Assembly: GCA_008921705.1 (NCBI GenBank)
Contig: VFFE01007128.1
Location: forward strand, 3,399,394-3,463,393
DNA length: 64,000 nt
DNA from: Burhinus oedicnemus
Taxonomy: Eukaryota; Chordata; Aves; Charadriiformes; Burhinidae
Direction of reading: 5' to 3'
Every line of letters begins with the position of its first letter. Positions within the stretch are counted from its first letter, which is position 1. The notes beneath the pieces are model-generated. The model was not told the DNA's origin. It made no database searches and saw only the letters and a program-made list of their open reading frames with translations. The position numbers and the translations under genes are program-made. Below are positions 29,301-45,153 of this stretch, piece by piece.

Positions 29301-32300
29301 ATGGCCTTGTGTTTTTGGGACTTGAAAATCATTAAGGGACACCACTTCTTACAGAAATCTCTTCAGTTACCATCATGCCCAAATCAGAAGTCTCTAGGGA
29401 AAAAACAATTTAAACTCCCCCAAAATCCTCATCTCCTGTAAGCTCAGAGACTTGCTAGAATTCAGGAGCTAAAATACCAGAGGAGTTCATCCTTACAAAA
29501 TATGGTCCTTTTTCTCCAAGCTCTTTATAAACATCTGGGGCAACTAAGTTGGATCCAACTATAGCAGCAAAAAATCAAATTTCTCCTTAATCAGTGTGCC
29601 AACTGCAACCGGGGACTGGAGAAGGATACAGCTCCCTCTCTCAGGTACCCTCACCAACTCCATCTCTCCATCTTCACTGCTGCCGCAGTAGGAGAAAAAC
29701 CTATCATCCAAATATTAACAACAGCAGTTGGACATACCTTCCCCTTGCAGAAGAATAATAACTGTTAGCAGTCACTAAGTTACTTGAAGGAACAAAGACC
29801 TGCACAATTATTCTGCTAGTTCTGCTGCTATATTACATGGAGAAGATAATTTAATTTATATGCTTGGAAGAACATGCTTTAATTTCAAACTGAAAACAAA
29901 CTACTCTAAAAACAAAGTGGAAAACAGTAAGATTGCAAACGTCCTTTTCCCACACCACCAGTGGAAGAGTGTATGTTGTGAGGGAGTAGCCACCCAAGTC
30001 TGAGAAAGCTTAAAGCCTGAAGTGTTACCAACTTTGAAGGGTAGGTCCTGATGTCTTACAGTATTAAGTATTGTAAACCATCTCACGGGCTTAAAGTGTT
30101 GCTCACATTAGCTTCCATTCCAACTGAGGCTGTGAAAATGCAATGTTTTCATGCCTCGTCTGTACTACAGACGTTGTAGCGAGGAAGTAGCTTATACTAA
30201 ATTTGCTCTGCTACCTTCCTCCTCTCTCTGTTCCCCACTCTCAAAAGAATGCAGAAACAAAATGGTGCAAAGCCATTAGCAGTTGAGCAACTCCTTTCAC
30301 AACTAAGCGTAATTCTTGGAAATAGAAGAATTCTGGTTGCAATCCAAAAGACTGTTCCTGAATATATTTGTTACTATGCAACTATGCACCTCCCTTGCCA
30401 ACTTCAGGTACTCTGAGACATTCAACAGCTGTAAACCAGTAGTAAGTGGAGCAGGCAAGTGCAGAGGGAACAATATTCAGGACCCAAAACACAAGCAAGG
30501 TTTTTCATCGCCCCAAAGTGCTGCCTACCATCTGGCCAATATCCTCCACGCTGGCCATGCTCTCAGCTTTGCTACTTCTGAAGTTGCACCGATGCCAACA
30601 AAGGCTGTAACCATGCAAAGTGAAATCCTACTTTTCAACTGTTCCTTTACTGTATTAAATACCTTAAGACAAATATGCTTTTATCAGATAGCTGATCTCA
30701 CATTTGATTCTTGTGCAAAATACTCCCAAGGGGCATTGCTTTAAAGGCAACCAAAACAGCTTTTCTGAAGTGAAGCTCAATCCATAAAATTAACTTTCCA
30801 AAAGCAATAAATTACCAAGAGAAAAATGACAATCATCTCTACATTTAGCAGCCTTAGCATCACACCAGGATATCAACTGCTTCCCAGAACTCCTCCTGCT
30901 AGTTTAGGATCAAGGTGCCGTAGGACCACACGGCACAGCTCTGTACCAACAGCTGCAGAAGGAAGCAATTCTGTGTGGTGAGCTTTGAGCTTTCCTGAGC
31001 TTTGACCCAATAATGGAGTTGGTGAGGGTACTCATTTCGATCCCCCCCCAACACCAAAATGCACTAAAAGACAGCCATCATCCCATAAGCGCGATGTGTT
31101 TATACAGATCTCAAAACCTATGTCAAATGGGAAGATGACTGCAGAAAAAAAAGAAAAAAAAAGAATACAACTAGCAAGTAAAATGTTTCACTGAAAATGA
31201 TAAAAGCATCTCTTTCCAATTCTGTTTAACATTTGATTTGCATACAAGAACAAGGTTCTTCGGTACTGTTGAGCAGGACTATCTGCTTCAGTAGATCCAG
31301 CGTAACTTGTTATATTAAGATACAGGAAGACTCTGGGAAACCACGTCAGAAAGCCATTTGAAGTGACACTTCCACCTTTTGGGTACAACAAAATCCTGCA
31401 CCATCAATTCTCATTTCAGTTTCAGCATTGGCTGGAAACTAACTTTCTGTCAGAGAACATCTTTCTTGGCAGCAGCTAGAGGGAAGAAACAGAACAACTG
31501 GGACTTCCTGGCAGTCAAATTACTTACTTATTCCTCCAACTCTACAGTTAACTCTACTAGTGCAAATCTCAGCTCTAAGAACTGCCAGTATCAATTCTAC
31601 AAATGCATTTTATAAAGGCTCTGCCCTCTAATTCGTGCTCTGCTATGGAATCAAAAAGTCCCATAATTAAAAAAATAATAATAATCAAGTAATTTATCTG
31701 ACACCTCAGTCACAAGGGGCTGTTGAGGCAGGTATTGTATTCCCTTTCACTCACAAAAACAGAGCAGTCTACTCTGCCATCCAAGAAAGTGAGGATTCAG
31801 GGAGGTGAAGACTCAAAAAAATACTTACTTCTTTCAGAACTGAATCCACAGAAGACCACATCAGAAATAAATAAATCAAAGGAAACTGAAATGCATATAT
31901 TCTTTAAAAAACTCATTGCAGTAGCTGAAAAGAAAAATCTGAACAAATTCTTCCAAGCAGAAAAACAAAAGCAAAACTGGTATGTGCATGTGGGAAGAAG
32001 GAATGACCAGGGTCTGTTTCTAGACTTTTCCATCTCTTTAAATGTCTTTGTCTCCTTATTTCTTACATGCTGCAAAAGAGAACCTTTTGTGGAAGCCCTG
32101 TGTTGAATTAACGTTTATTCCATGCATACAGCAGATGTGAGGGAAAAGCCATTACAAAAGAAAAAGGCATAATCAAATAGATTTCGTTATTATTGCCTCA
32201 CTGAAAATCTATCTTCTTTTTGGGCTTGCCATAGTCTTACTCCTATCAGCTCACAGTAAGAGTGGAACAGTAATCCTTTGGGAAAAAAAATGAAGTGACA

Positions 32301-34169
32301 AATACATATTGGAATTACTTGTTGCACAGTGATGTTAAAGAAGATTAAATGTGTAAAATACTACCGAATGCCCTGAACATTTTTTAGGAGTATCAGAGTC
32401 AGGATAGTTCATGAATATGAAATAAAACCAAGCTATACTCAGCCTCCTTTTGGTTAAAAATATTACTAAATTCTCTTCCCCAGATACTGCTGTCTGACCC
32501 CTTACCCACACCACAGTCTCTTCAAGTACTTAGCAGTGAAAAATAGAGCTTGATGAAAACAGAACACATCACATACTTTACAAATGTCTCATCTGTTGCA
32601 GCGCACCTTTATGTCCCTGTACTCCTGAGGTTTCTCATACTCTGCTGGAATTTAAGGTTGCTGCTTTCCTCCTGATGCAGAGATCTTCTATGCCCCCAAA
32701 CAAACTTTGTTAGGAGACACAAGAGTCTTTAAGTGCTTTTAAAAGTAATGAAAATTAAAAATAATCTCCTAACAGTGACAATTCTGTTTAGCCTGCGTGA
32801 GCTCGTGTACTCACACGCTAACAGTAGAGCAAAGCTTTCAGAACTAATTCAAGTGAACTGTTAAGAGCAAACTTTTTTCTGGTATCTGTCAGTTCCGAAG
32901 AAATTAATGAGGACATTTCCATACATGTTGCCATCCACCTGAAAGGCAGTAGTTAGCCTTTGCACATACTTCATCAAAAGAAAAAACAAGAGAGAATTTT
33001 AACAATGTGAGCATGGTAAACACATTTTTCCCTTCCAACAAATGTGCAGCACAGGAAACATAGCACTATGTGTCACTATGTGACACAGTAAATTAATAGT
33101 TGCAAACACAGAAATTTAACAGTAAGTAAAGCCCTCATATGTTGAGGGAAAAAATACACATTAAAAAAATCAAATGTGAATGAGAACTAAAAATACATAA
33201 TTAAAATACAAGTTATACAAAAAAAATTCTGCAAAAGAACTTCCCCTGTGTGTTACAGGATTGTATTTTTGTGGGGTTTTTTCCAAGAAAGCTCCTCATA
33301 ACACTAAGCTGTCTGTAACAGATCGAGTGGTAAAAATATTACTCAGTTCTGAGTTAGCCTAAGCGACCACAGGCAAACGCTCAGAAAAAGGTGACAAAGG
33401 CTGCTTTCATTCTGAAGGCCGGAAGATTTTCTGATCTGTAAAGTTTGCCTAAGCATAGGCTCCACATATACAGACGCTCACTAAGGCAGAAGTGTTCCAT
33501 GTCTGGAAACAAAGTCAGGGGATATCAACCTCAAAACATTAGCCTGAAACGGAGAAAAGTTGACAGTGTGAAGAAAGAGAAGTGACAAGAAAGCGAGAAA
33601 CTTCCTGTGAAAAGCCATTCCTTTTCACGCCAGCCCACTTTAGGACATTATTGAAGTTACCACATTTTGATGTATTTGCTTCAGCATAACTGTAGTATGG
33701 TTACAACCCACTCCTCAAAACAGGAGAACAGGGAAATCGGCAGACATGCTTATTTTCGGTAACAGAATAATCTTTGAACTCCCCTCCCACTCCTTTCAGC
33801 TCCAAATAAAGCTTCTCTTTAGGAAATGCGATATAAAGTTTCTTCAATAATTAGCAGGTAAAAAGTGAACTACTGTTTAGATCATCAAAAAGCCTCTATA
33901 TAAGAAAGGATGATTGGTACATAAACCAAGAAACATTCACCCTGCTGGGGTTGTTCTGAAAGTGTAATGCACTTCCAATAATGCACGCAGGCACCAACTC
34001 GCATGAGAAATAATTTCAAAAGCAACAGAGTAAATAAGCCAAAAACTGACACGTAGAGAAACCTCTAATATATCTACAATTCCTTTAAAAATATTCATCA
34101 ATAAATATAATTTCTGTAAGAACAATGGTAACATGCAAAGAAACTACCTAATACAGTCAAGTAAAAGCT
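14336..34169. other. Gene-poor flank downstream of PLOD2, no gene recognised
   Basis: About 19.8 kb without a supportable gene. Simple sequence includes homopurine tracts at 15970-16000 and 16156-16176, an A-run at 17636-17651, a T24 run at 18290-18313, an A-rich stretch at 26527-26580 and a T-run at 28681-28693. GC-richer patches lie around 16560-17340, 20460-20640, 21170-21420 and 23036-23500. The longest open frames (142 codons at 30316, 134 at 23324) give no family resemblance and lack splice or promoter context. Confidence 0.7.
33070..33086. repeat. Short perfect palindrome
   Basis: GTGTCAC, TAT, GTGACAC: two 7-bp inverted arms with a 3-base centre. A palindrome of this size could be a dimeric factor site, but it is also expected by chance at low frequency in 64 kb. 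Confidence 0.5.
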
Positions 34170-35244
34170 GTTACATTAATTTAAAATTACCCTTTATTTT
34201 TCACAAGTTTTTCCAACACGTTGTGCATTTTGGCACGGTAGACTTTGAGATAGTTTGCTTCAAGTTTCCTTAAATTACAAACAGTAGATACAGTAGGAAT
34301 ATTTTAAACCGATTTCTTTAAAATAAAAGGCAAGTTTAGACCCTTAGCTTTAAAAGAGACCGCCACAATTTCATTTTCCTGACACAAAATTCAAGTAATT
34401 TTAAGTAAGAGTAGAAAACTGTCTTTACAAAACATCCCATTATGAAAATTTACCAGCATTCTGAAAAATAAACATCAGATTTCCAGTATCAATTGGGTGC
34501 AATTACACATTTAGAAAAATAACTCATTTTAAATGAAGGTCACTTGGTGAAGAAAAGTAAATTTTCAACAGGATGAGTTTTTAAAACAAATGATAAACCA
34601 TTTTTTCTTAGCTAAATTATTTAATCCTTGCTCCACCTCCGCAATTAATGTATTTTTTTCTTCTAAAGGTGTACCTTTCAGAATTGAAAATGAATTAAGA
34701 AAACAGGCTACCGAGGTGTCTTCCCTTCAGTATATACAAGCATATGGAATTATTGCTTATCCCCAACAACTGTATACAAGATTCACTTGGTTTTGTTTTT
34801 ATGCTGTGGTTTTTAATTGGTTGGTACCAAATACACTCACACCACAAAAAACTTCAGCTGTGTCACTTTACTGAATGAAAACCACAATAAATTTTTCAGG
34901 TAATTTTGCATCTAGGGTTGTTCGGGGTTTTTTCAAAGAAATGGATTCATTATGAAATGCTTTTTCCACTTTCCTTCCTTACCTACTTTTTAAGACAGCA
35001 GAATGGAAAAATAAGCAGGACATGTTTACTTTGTGACTCAAGGCTCAGAGCAGATATTGAGAAATCTTCAACAATTTTAGAACATTTTCTTTCTTTCATT
35101 CTTTTAGCCCAAAGTAACTTTGCTGTCTAGGAACAGTAACTTAAAGTTTCTTTTATCACCATCTTCCAGAAGAAATCTATAAATAAATGTTTATGTAAAG
35201 AATCAAACACTGCTGAAGAGGGCAAAAAAATTAAAAAAATAAAA
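34170..35244 (-). other. PLOD2: PLOD2 3' UTR (inferred extent)
   Basis: About 1.07 kb of AT-rich sequence follows the stop codon and reaches the first good AATAAA on the minus strand. The extent is an inference from that hexamer. ATTAAA variants at 34812-34817 and 34620-34625 could give shorter forms. I see no competing gene in this stretch. Confidence 0.45.
34193..34198 (-). terminator. Candidate PLOD2 poly(A) signal AATAAA
   Basis: The plus strand reads tttatt, so the minus strand has the canonical AATAAA about 1.05 kb past the PLOD2 stop. It is the only exact canonical hexamer on this strand that I found between the stop codon and this point. Cleavage would fall about 15-30 nt lower, near 34165-34180. 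RNA data would be needed to prove its use. Confidence 0.45.
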
Positions 35245-36494
<1,250 letters not shown>

Positions 36495-36620
36495 TTGAAA
36501 GTCCTCTCCTACTTTGTTGAGCGCGATGTTGATTGTGAATGTAGAGGAGTCATGATGAGGTCTGAGTGACCGTTGTCTGTCAGGGCTATATTTTACAACA
36601 AAATTCAATAAAGCATACCC
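36495..36620 (-). CDS. PLOD2: PLOD2 exon 18 (Fe(II)-binding His-X-Asp)
   Basis: The 126-nt, phase 0-0 exon encodes 42 residues starting [20 protein letters not shown], then [11 protein letters not shown], ending VGEDFQ. The first His and the Asp of HHD are two of the three iron ligands (H666 and D668 in human short-form numbering). The acceptor is tgtttcag and the donor is CAA followed by gtaagt. Human has Ala where the bird has the first Ser after HHD, a conservative change. Confidence 0.97.
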
Positions 36621-36836
36621 CTGAAACAAAATATACAACCAGACTTCAACATGTGAACTTCCCAGTCACACACAGGGTTCTTGGGGGGGTTTTTGTTTAA
36701 AGTTGAGTTAATAAAAACATTCATCTGCAACTACTACTACATAACGTATAAACTTCCCAAGCAAACCAAATGGGGTACATTCAATAAAATGCTCGGAATT
36801 GCTCATGCTGTGCAGTAATTATCTGCAAAAATTTTA

Positions 36837-36992
<156 letters not shown>

Positions 36993-38962
36993 CTAATGAA
37001 AACACCATAAATAGCCTTGAAATACGGGCATGGAATGCTTCGGGCACTTCTACAAATACTTATTTGAAATCTGCAGAATCACAAAACTGCAACAAAGCAA
37101 TGCTTTAGTGGGCATACGTAAGCTTGCTGGACAGTAATTTCACAGCTAACTGTCATGGAAAAAAGAAAAACAACTGCGGAGCAAAAATTGGAAATTTTTT
37201 AAAAGGTGAGGCAATATTTGGATGTGTTGCTTGTAAGTAAGTTTTTCCTGAGGTGAAGGTTCTATTTAATGAGATTTAGATGCAACCAAAGTTATATCAA
37301 ATCAAGGGAGTACAGGCCTCAACTTCATATGGTAATAAATGTTGAAATAATTTGAAGACAAAAGTACATCAAAATCCTTTCTGGAAGCTCCTCCCTGCAG
37401 TAAAGTAATGACTGTCATTTATCTCATTTCCAAGGTATCACATTTGTGAATATGACAAACCTTTCTCTGATTTTACCAGTAGTTAATGAGTATCTTGAAC
37501 TTTCTGCAAACCAAACACAATAGCTCATAACATTTGTGGGTAACTACATAGGGGGACAAGTCTGACAAATTAGTAGAGGTAAACGAGCAAAACTTCTCTG
37601 AACACATATCAACAGCTATCCAAGATCAGCCTTGGATAACTGTCAGATAACTAACAGAGCAACTGCACCACTGTTAGTGCCTGAATATGCTTGTTCAAGG
37701 TTAATTGAGGAATGTCTCTAAATCTACTGAACAACAAGCTACGTGGTAGACTAAACTAAGAATTTTGTACCACAAAGCAGATGTGTCGGGTCACTGGCAA
37801 CTGTTGGAATGTTTGTTTGTTGCAGTACACTGTGATTTATTATCATAAAGATACTCACTCATTAAGGTCATGTTTATATAGGCTGACACTTACTTGGTGT
37901 TTTCCACCAGACCATTGTCCAAAATGTTCCATTTCTTCTACCAATTCATCACAGGCAGTGTCAGAAAATATGGGAAACCAAAACACATCTGGACATGGCT
38001 ACAAAAGAAAAAAAAATAAAAATAAAGAACTAGATTCATCTCTTTCAGTGGAGTTAAGCTTTAGCAGCTATATTTTATTGTCAATGGCTAAAAAAGGACA
38101 TCTTCACTTTTATTGATCACTAAAGAATATCGGCTGTTCTTATCTGACAGACGAGGTAATTCAGATACATGTAAATAATTAGATTTTGTCTTGATCCACA
38201 AGCACATCCTCACAGAATGAAGCAAAAATTACAGGCTACCTTGTAAGCCATGACCCAGCATTAGCAGCTGCGTCAGTGCACCCACATATTCTGTGCCTTC
38301 ATTGCTTTAAATAGCAACCTTAATCTTCCACGTTACAAGCTATTAAGAAAAACAGTTTAAAACTTAACATTGTTTTAAACACAACAACAATTTATCCCAG
38401 CTTCTTAGGGAAGCAAAGGTAATTAAATCACTGTCCCTAATTGCCACAGAACTGATCATCCAACACTGGTACAACAATTATCATCTGTCCAGACAAGTTG
38501 CATGAAAGCAAGCAGCCAGGCCGCCACCACAAAAAAAAAAAAGGGACCTCACCTTGGATTCACGGTTTTCAGACCTTAGAGAATCCATAGGGAAAGGCAC
38601 AGCTCAAGGAAAGTGTCTAGAAGAGCTTGCCTTTACTAGATACCAGAAAACACAGCAATCTGCTACAGAAATTTTATTAGGCCTTCTGCTAGTAGTACTA
38701 CCTAGTTCAAATACATAACCTAAATGCATCTGTATTTTGGAGAAGGCAATTACTTGCACAACTACATTATTCTGAGCAATCAAGCAATTATTTTTTGGAC
38801 TCCTCTCATCTAGTTTTCAAATAGCAAAAACTCCGTTCTGATCCAAAACATCAAAAAGCTGTTCAGTCACAGACCGGAATGGCATTTGCATGGAAATAGT
38901 TACTGTATGCCAACTTAGTATCAGTCAGGCCCACAAATCTTAAGAAAACTACTTACACCCAC
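36993..38962 (-). other. PLOD2 introns 16 and 15 (around exon 16)
   Basis: The 901-nt intron 36993-37893 and the 964-nt intron 37999-38962 flank exon 16. Both are AT-rich. An A-run is at 38531-38542. No repeat, RNA gene or regulatory site that I can support. Confidence 0.85.
37894..37998 (-). CDS. PLOD2: PLOD2 exon 16
   Basis: The 105-nt, phase 0-0 exon encodes 35 residues, [20 protein letters not shown] then [15 protein letters not shown]. This is the entry to the catalytic double-stranded beta-helix domain. The acceptor is ctttgtag and the donor is CAA followed by gtaagt. The [10 protein letters not shown] and [10 protein letters not shown] cores are conserved in all PLOD paralogues; the SGGKH tail favours PLOD2. 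Confidence 0.96.
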
Positions 38963-39028
38963 CTGTTCTACTATATTATCAGTGAAGATCTTTGAGTAGT
39001 TAGGATTTATATAGGTTTCCTTCCAGTC
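38963..39028 (-). CDS. PLOD2: PLOD2 exon 15
   Basis: The 66-nt, phase 0-0 exon encodes 22 residues: DWKETYINPNYSKIF then TDNIVEQ. The acceptor is a T-run plus ag and the donor is CAG followed by gtgggt. The bird protein has Asn-Tyr-Ser where human PLOD2 has Asp-Tyr-Ser, so it carries an extra potential N-glycosylation site here, resembling PLOD1. Confidence 0.95.
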
Positions 39029-39551
<523 letters not shown>

Positions 39552-40925
39552 CTATACCAAGTACAGAAAACGTCATTAGCAAAACTGTGCATCATAGCAA
39601 AAATGTTTTTAAAAAGTCTGTTTGTTTATGCTTGCACTTTCATAAAATATATCACACACTTATACATACATATTATACACCTGCTGTTCATTTAGCCTCT
39701 TTAATTTTCAAATGGTTGATTCTAATCACCAACTAGTGTTCATAATTTCTTCTTTAGAAGCATTTGGTTGAATTTATTTTCTAAACACATTAAACCAAAA
39801 CATATATTGTTCATAACGTAAACCCACATACAGTTACAGAAAGGAAAAAAAAAGAGAAGTGGTTGGTTGATTTGTTTTCCAGAAAACCTACGCAGACACA
39901 CTGGAAGCACCTGTTCTCAAACTTAAAATACTCAAAAAACCCCAACATCTAGGGTTTAGTTTCTGATTAAAAACTGAAAGAATAATCTAACAATAAAAGG
40001 GCTAATGGAAATCAGAACATGAAACTTATTTCAGAGTATTCACTACGTGATCCTCTGGTGAATTGGCCTGAAATAAAAAGATATTGGCAAATACAGCATA
40101 AAAGAACATTCAGATCAGGGTACAAACCAGCTGAGCACTGTGAAGTATGTTCACCTAAGCAAACACTGCAAAATATGTGCAAGATATCAAGTGTGGTAAG
40201 ATACAGCTTTATTATCAAGCTCTTAACAGAAGATATTAACACAACTCTTGATTAGAAATAGTAGCAGAAAATAGTTCTTTTTAAAGAAATTTAGGTTTTG
40301 TGGTTGTTTTTTTTTCTTAGTTTACTGTTTTTCAGACAAAACCTCATATCAAAAGTGTTTGTGACTGAGATTTGCAGCAGATAAAGCCATTCTTATTTAG
40401 GTATTTTGGTATTTTTGTCTCTGTTTCTGTCTGAAAAAGAGTTAAACTGTTAGAAAGGTAATAATTGTGTTAAACACGTGCCCAGTTTTGGGCACTTACT
40501 GAATCACAAAATAGCTGCAGCAGGATGAATAAGGAGGGTCTGGGTCAAGAAAAACAGCTTAAAATGACACCGATTTCACAACTGCCCTGTGTGGTCACCT
40601 AGGGGGTCTGGCTGACCTGCTAGTGATTTGAGCTTTAGTCCTTCCTAGGACTGCTGAAACAATTTTAGCTACAGAAGCACAGCTTTAGCACACCTCGACC
40701 TCAGAAGCACTGAGAAATCTCCCTGAGGAAACAACGAGCCTCTCTAAGATGTTTTGAGCTGGTCATGAAGAACCTGTCCCTGGCAAAAAACTTGAACCTT
40801 AGAAGACTGAAGAGAAAGCTAGAGCAGTATCTCATTAGAGTAAGTGGACAGAGGAGAGTATCTTCCTGTGGTAGAATAATACTGCACGTAATAATAACTA
40901 ATGAATAAAAAAAATAAAGCAACAC
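39552..40925 (-). other. PLOD2 intron between exons 13A and 14
   Basis: A 1.4-kb intron starting with the U-rich element below exon 13A. The remainder is AT-rich with short A- and T-runs (39845-39860, 40310-40318). No repeat family or RNA gene recognised. Confidence 0.88.
40901..40925 (-). promoter_or_regulatory. Weak 5' splice site plus U-rich intronic enhancer after exon 13A
   Basis: The exon 13A donor reads AAG followed by gtgttg, with poor agreement at +3 to +5. Within eight bases it runs into CTTTATTTTTTTTATTCAT on the transcribed strand. U-rich tracts just below weak donors are the classic binding site of TIA1/TIAL1, which help recruit U1 snRNP. I recall reports that these proteins affect human exon 13A, so a conserved mechanism is plausible but not shown. 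Confidence 0.5.
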
Positions 40926-40988
40926 CTTTGGGGGTCTGAGCATATGGAATGTTTCCGAAGAAGGGGAGTCTTTTTCCCTTTGTAAAGT
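40926..40988 (-). CDS. PLOD2: PLOD2 alternative exon 13A (long, LH2b-type isoform)
   Basis: The 63-nt, phase 0-0 exon encodes 21 residues beginning TLQREKDSPSS and ending HMLRPPK. It matches human exon 13A (recalled) at about 17 of 21 positions. It is bounded by acceptor ttcattttag and donor AAG followed by gtgttg. In vertebrates, inclusion gives the long LH2b enzyme associated with hydroxylation of collagen telopeptide lysines and hydroxyallysine cross-links; skipping gives LH2a. The donor is weak and is followed at once by a U-rich tract, as expected for a regulated cassette exon. It is easily missed by gene finders because it is short and has no long open frame. Confidence 0.93.
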
Positions 40989-41125
40989 CTAAAATGAAGG
41001 AGAATCATCACATCAGTTTTCCGATACATAATCTCTTTCTCTTTTTCCGACTACTATTAGGTTTCCACAGCTACATTAGGGAAATAGCAGCCTTTGATCA
41101 AAAGCTGATATGCCTTTACAGACAA

Positions 41126-41131
41126 CATGCA
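41126..41131 (-). promoter_or_regulatory. RBFOX-type UGCAUG motif upstream of exon 13A
   Basis: The plus strand catgca gives UGCAUG in the pre-mRNA, 138 nt upstream of the exon 13A acceptor. UGCAUG is the high-affinity RBFOX site, and RBFOX proteins (Fox-2) are reported regulators of this exon in human. A site upstream of a cassette exon usually favours skipping. A single hexamer can occur by chance about once in 4 kb. Confidence 0.35.
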
Positions 41132-41905
41132 TCTCCAAGCAAAGCTCATAATACACATGTCAAAGCTGTTTCCACCAGCCCCTTCTTATCTGCTGCAATA
41201 CAAAAACAAGCACGTACCAGACTATCTTACAGCACAGACTGAGAAAGAGGAAAACAGAAAGCAATTTTCTGATGAGCCAGTCAGATTAGTTTAACGAGCA
41301 CATGGGAAGCACAGGTTTGCGATAACTGATGCTGAGAAGGTTTGAATACAACAGAATTGGACGGGGATGTTCAGAAGAATCAGTACAAACAAAGGAGATC
41401 ATGCCTTGTTATGAGGGAATAAAAAAATTAATACTTGCCAACTTTTCTTGTTCAATTCAGCAAAATTATTTTTCAATGCTACAGTGTCTGGAAATAGGTC
41501 TGGTTTAGGTCTTATTTGTTTCTGTGCTGAAACTAGTGTAAATATCAGTAGAAATGTGGATTTACATATTCATATTTTTTACAGTACAAATAAGTTTTCT
41601 CTCATTACTTACAGCTTAATGCAAGTAACAAATTTCTGAACAGTTTTAATCTATCTGGAAAAATGAATGAGTAATTCACGCTCCCTAAGAAGATTCGTAC
41701 AATTTCATAAGTCACTTAGGCTTTTTATATCAACACTGCCTGTCACTAGTTCAAATATGTATCTATTTAAATATAAAATTTCAATATATTCCAACTTTAG
41801 TCTGCTAGAAGTTTCATACTGTATAAAAACGTGCATAATAGAGATGCTCTAAACACATTGATAAGTTCGAAGTCATACACAGCAGAGAAGTTGAGCCTTC
41901 TTTCA

Positions 41906-41953
41906 TCCTGTTGAGGTTGCGCCAACAAGAAAGGTATTCTAACCTCAACAGGA
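41906..41953 (-). repeat. Perfect 13-bp intronic hairpin between exons 13 and 13A
   Basis: TCCTGTTGAGGTT at 41906-41918 is followed after 22 bases by its exact reverse complement at 41941-41953. The transcript can form a 13-bp stem with a 22-nt loop, about 250 nt below the exon 13 donor and about 920 nt above exon 13A. It may be a splicing-relevant structure or the footprint of a small excised or degraded element. I do not recognise the sequence. Confidence 0.7.
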
Positions 41954-42203
41954 ATTTTCAGTGCATTTAAATAAAAACCATCGTGCAGTCAGTGCTCCAG
42001 AGCACTGGCCTTGCAAAAACCTCTGTTCTCAACAATTTAAAGAAATACACCTAAAATGTTCTATGTCACAAAAATTGGCCAGTACTTGGAATTAGAAGTA
42101 AAAATATAATATCCAAGATCAATCAAGTGAAGCAGTCAAATGTAGCAGGACACAAAAGAAGTCTGTGTGCATTTAAAAGCAAGCTGTTATAGATACACCT
42201 TAC

Positions 42204-42345
42204 CATTTCCCTGGCATTCCTGCAGAGAGCCATATCAGGGTCCAACTTATCACGCATAAAGTAGTTCTTTTCTCTCATCTCTGATCTGAGAGTTTGTCCC
42301 TTAATTAAGTATATATTAGCCATATAAGGAACATTCCATACTCCT
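42204..42345 (-). CDS. PLOD2: PLOD2 exon 13
   Basis: The 142-nt exon starts with one base completing a Val codon and encodes [20 protein letters not shown], then [19 protein letters not shown] and RNAREM, residues about 453-500. The acceptor is tttaacag and the donor is ATG followed by gtaagg. It ends in phase 0, so it can join either exon 13A or exon 14 in frame. It is the constitutive exon upstream of the alternative splice. Confidence 0.96.
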
Positions 42346-44964
<2,619 letters not shown>

Positions 44965-45069
44965 CTGTTCTGCTCTATCAGTATTCTTAATGTTTTCGGG
45001 TTCGTCAGCACGACATCTGCATCTATACTGAAGTAATATTCACATGCTTTATCCTGGCGACAAAGGTCC
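44965..45069 (-). CDS. PLOD2: PLOD2 exon 11
   Basis: The 105-nt exon begins with the last base of the split Met codon and ends with AG of a split Arg codon. It encodes [20 protein letters not shown] and then [14 protein letters not shown], residues about 377-410. The DADVV segment is the glycosyltransferase-like Asp-X-Asp relic of the accessory domain. The acceptor is ctttttag. The donor is AACAG followed by gtgtag, weaker than those of neighbouring exons. Complementary low-complexity tracts flank this exon in both introns (see findings). Confidence 0.96.
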
Positions 45070-45137
45070 CTAAAAAGACAAAAAGGAAAAGTTAACTCAC
45101 ACATGTCCAGAAAAGATTCACAAACAACAAAACAAAA

Positions 45138-45153
45138 AAAAAAACCAACCCCA
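45138..45153. repeat. Right arm of 16-nt inverted repeat flanking exon 11
   Basis: AAAAAAACCAACCCCA on the plus strand, within an A/C-rich tract, complements 44619-44634 exactly. In the pre-mRNA the two arms would enclose exon 11 and about 400 nt of intron. Confidence 0.75.

Larger units (their letters stand above)
40989..42203 (-). other. PLOD2 intron between exons 13 and 13A
   Basis: A 1.2-kb intron. It contains the 13-bp hairpin (41906-41953), a GCATG at 41400-41404, the UGCAUG at 41126-41131 and a purine-rich stretch about 45 nt above the exon 13A acceptor, whose own pyrimidine tract is short. No transposon recognised. Confidence 0.88.

Noticed and set aside
30316..30744. 142-codon plus-strand open frame, longest in the window
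   Set aside because: The peptide has no recognisable domain, composition is chance-like, and it lies in gene-poor sequence with no splice or promoter support.
31723..32106. 127-codon frame in the desert
   Set aside because: Lys/Phe-rich chance frame with an overlapping frame on the other strand; no homology recognised.
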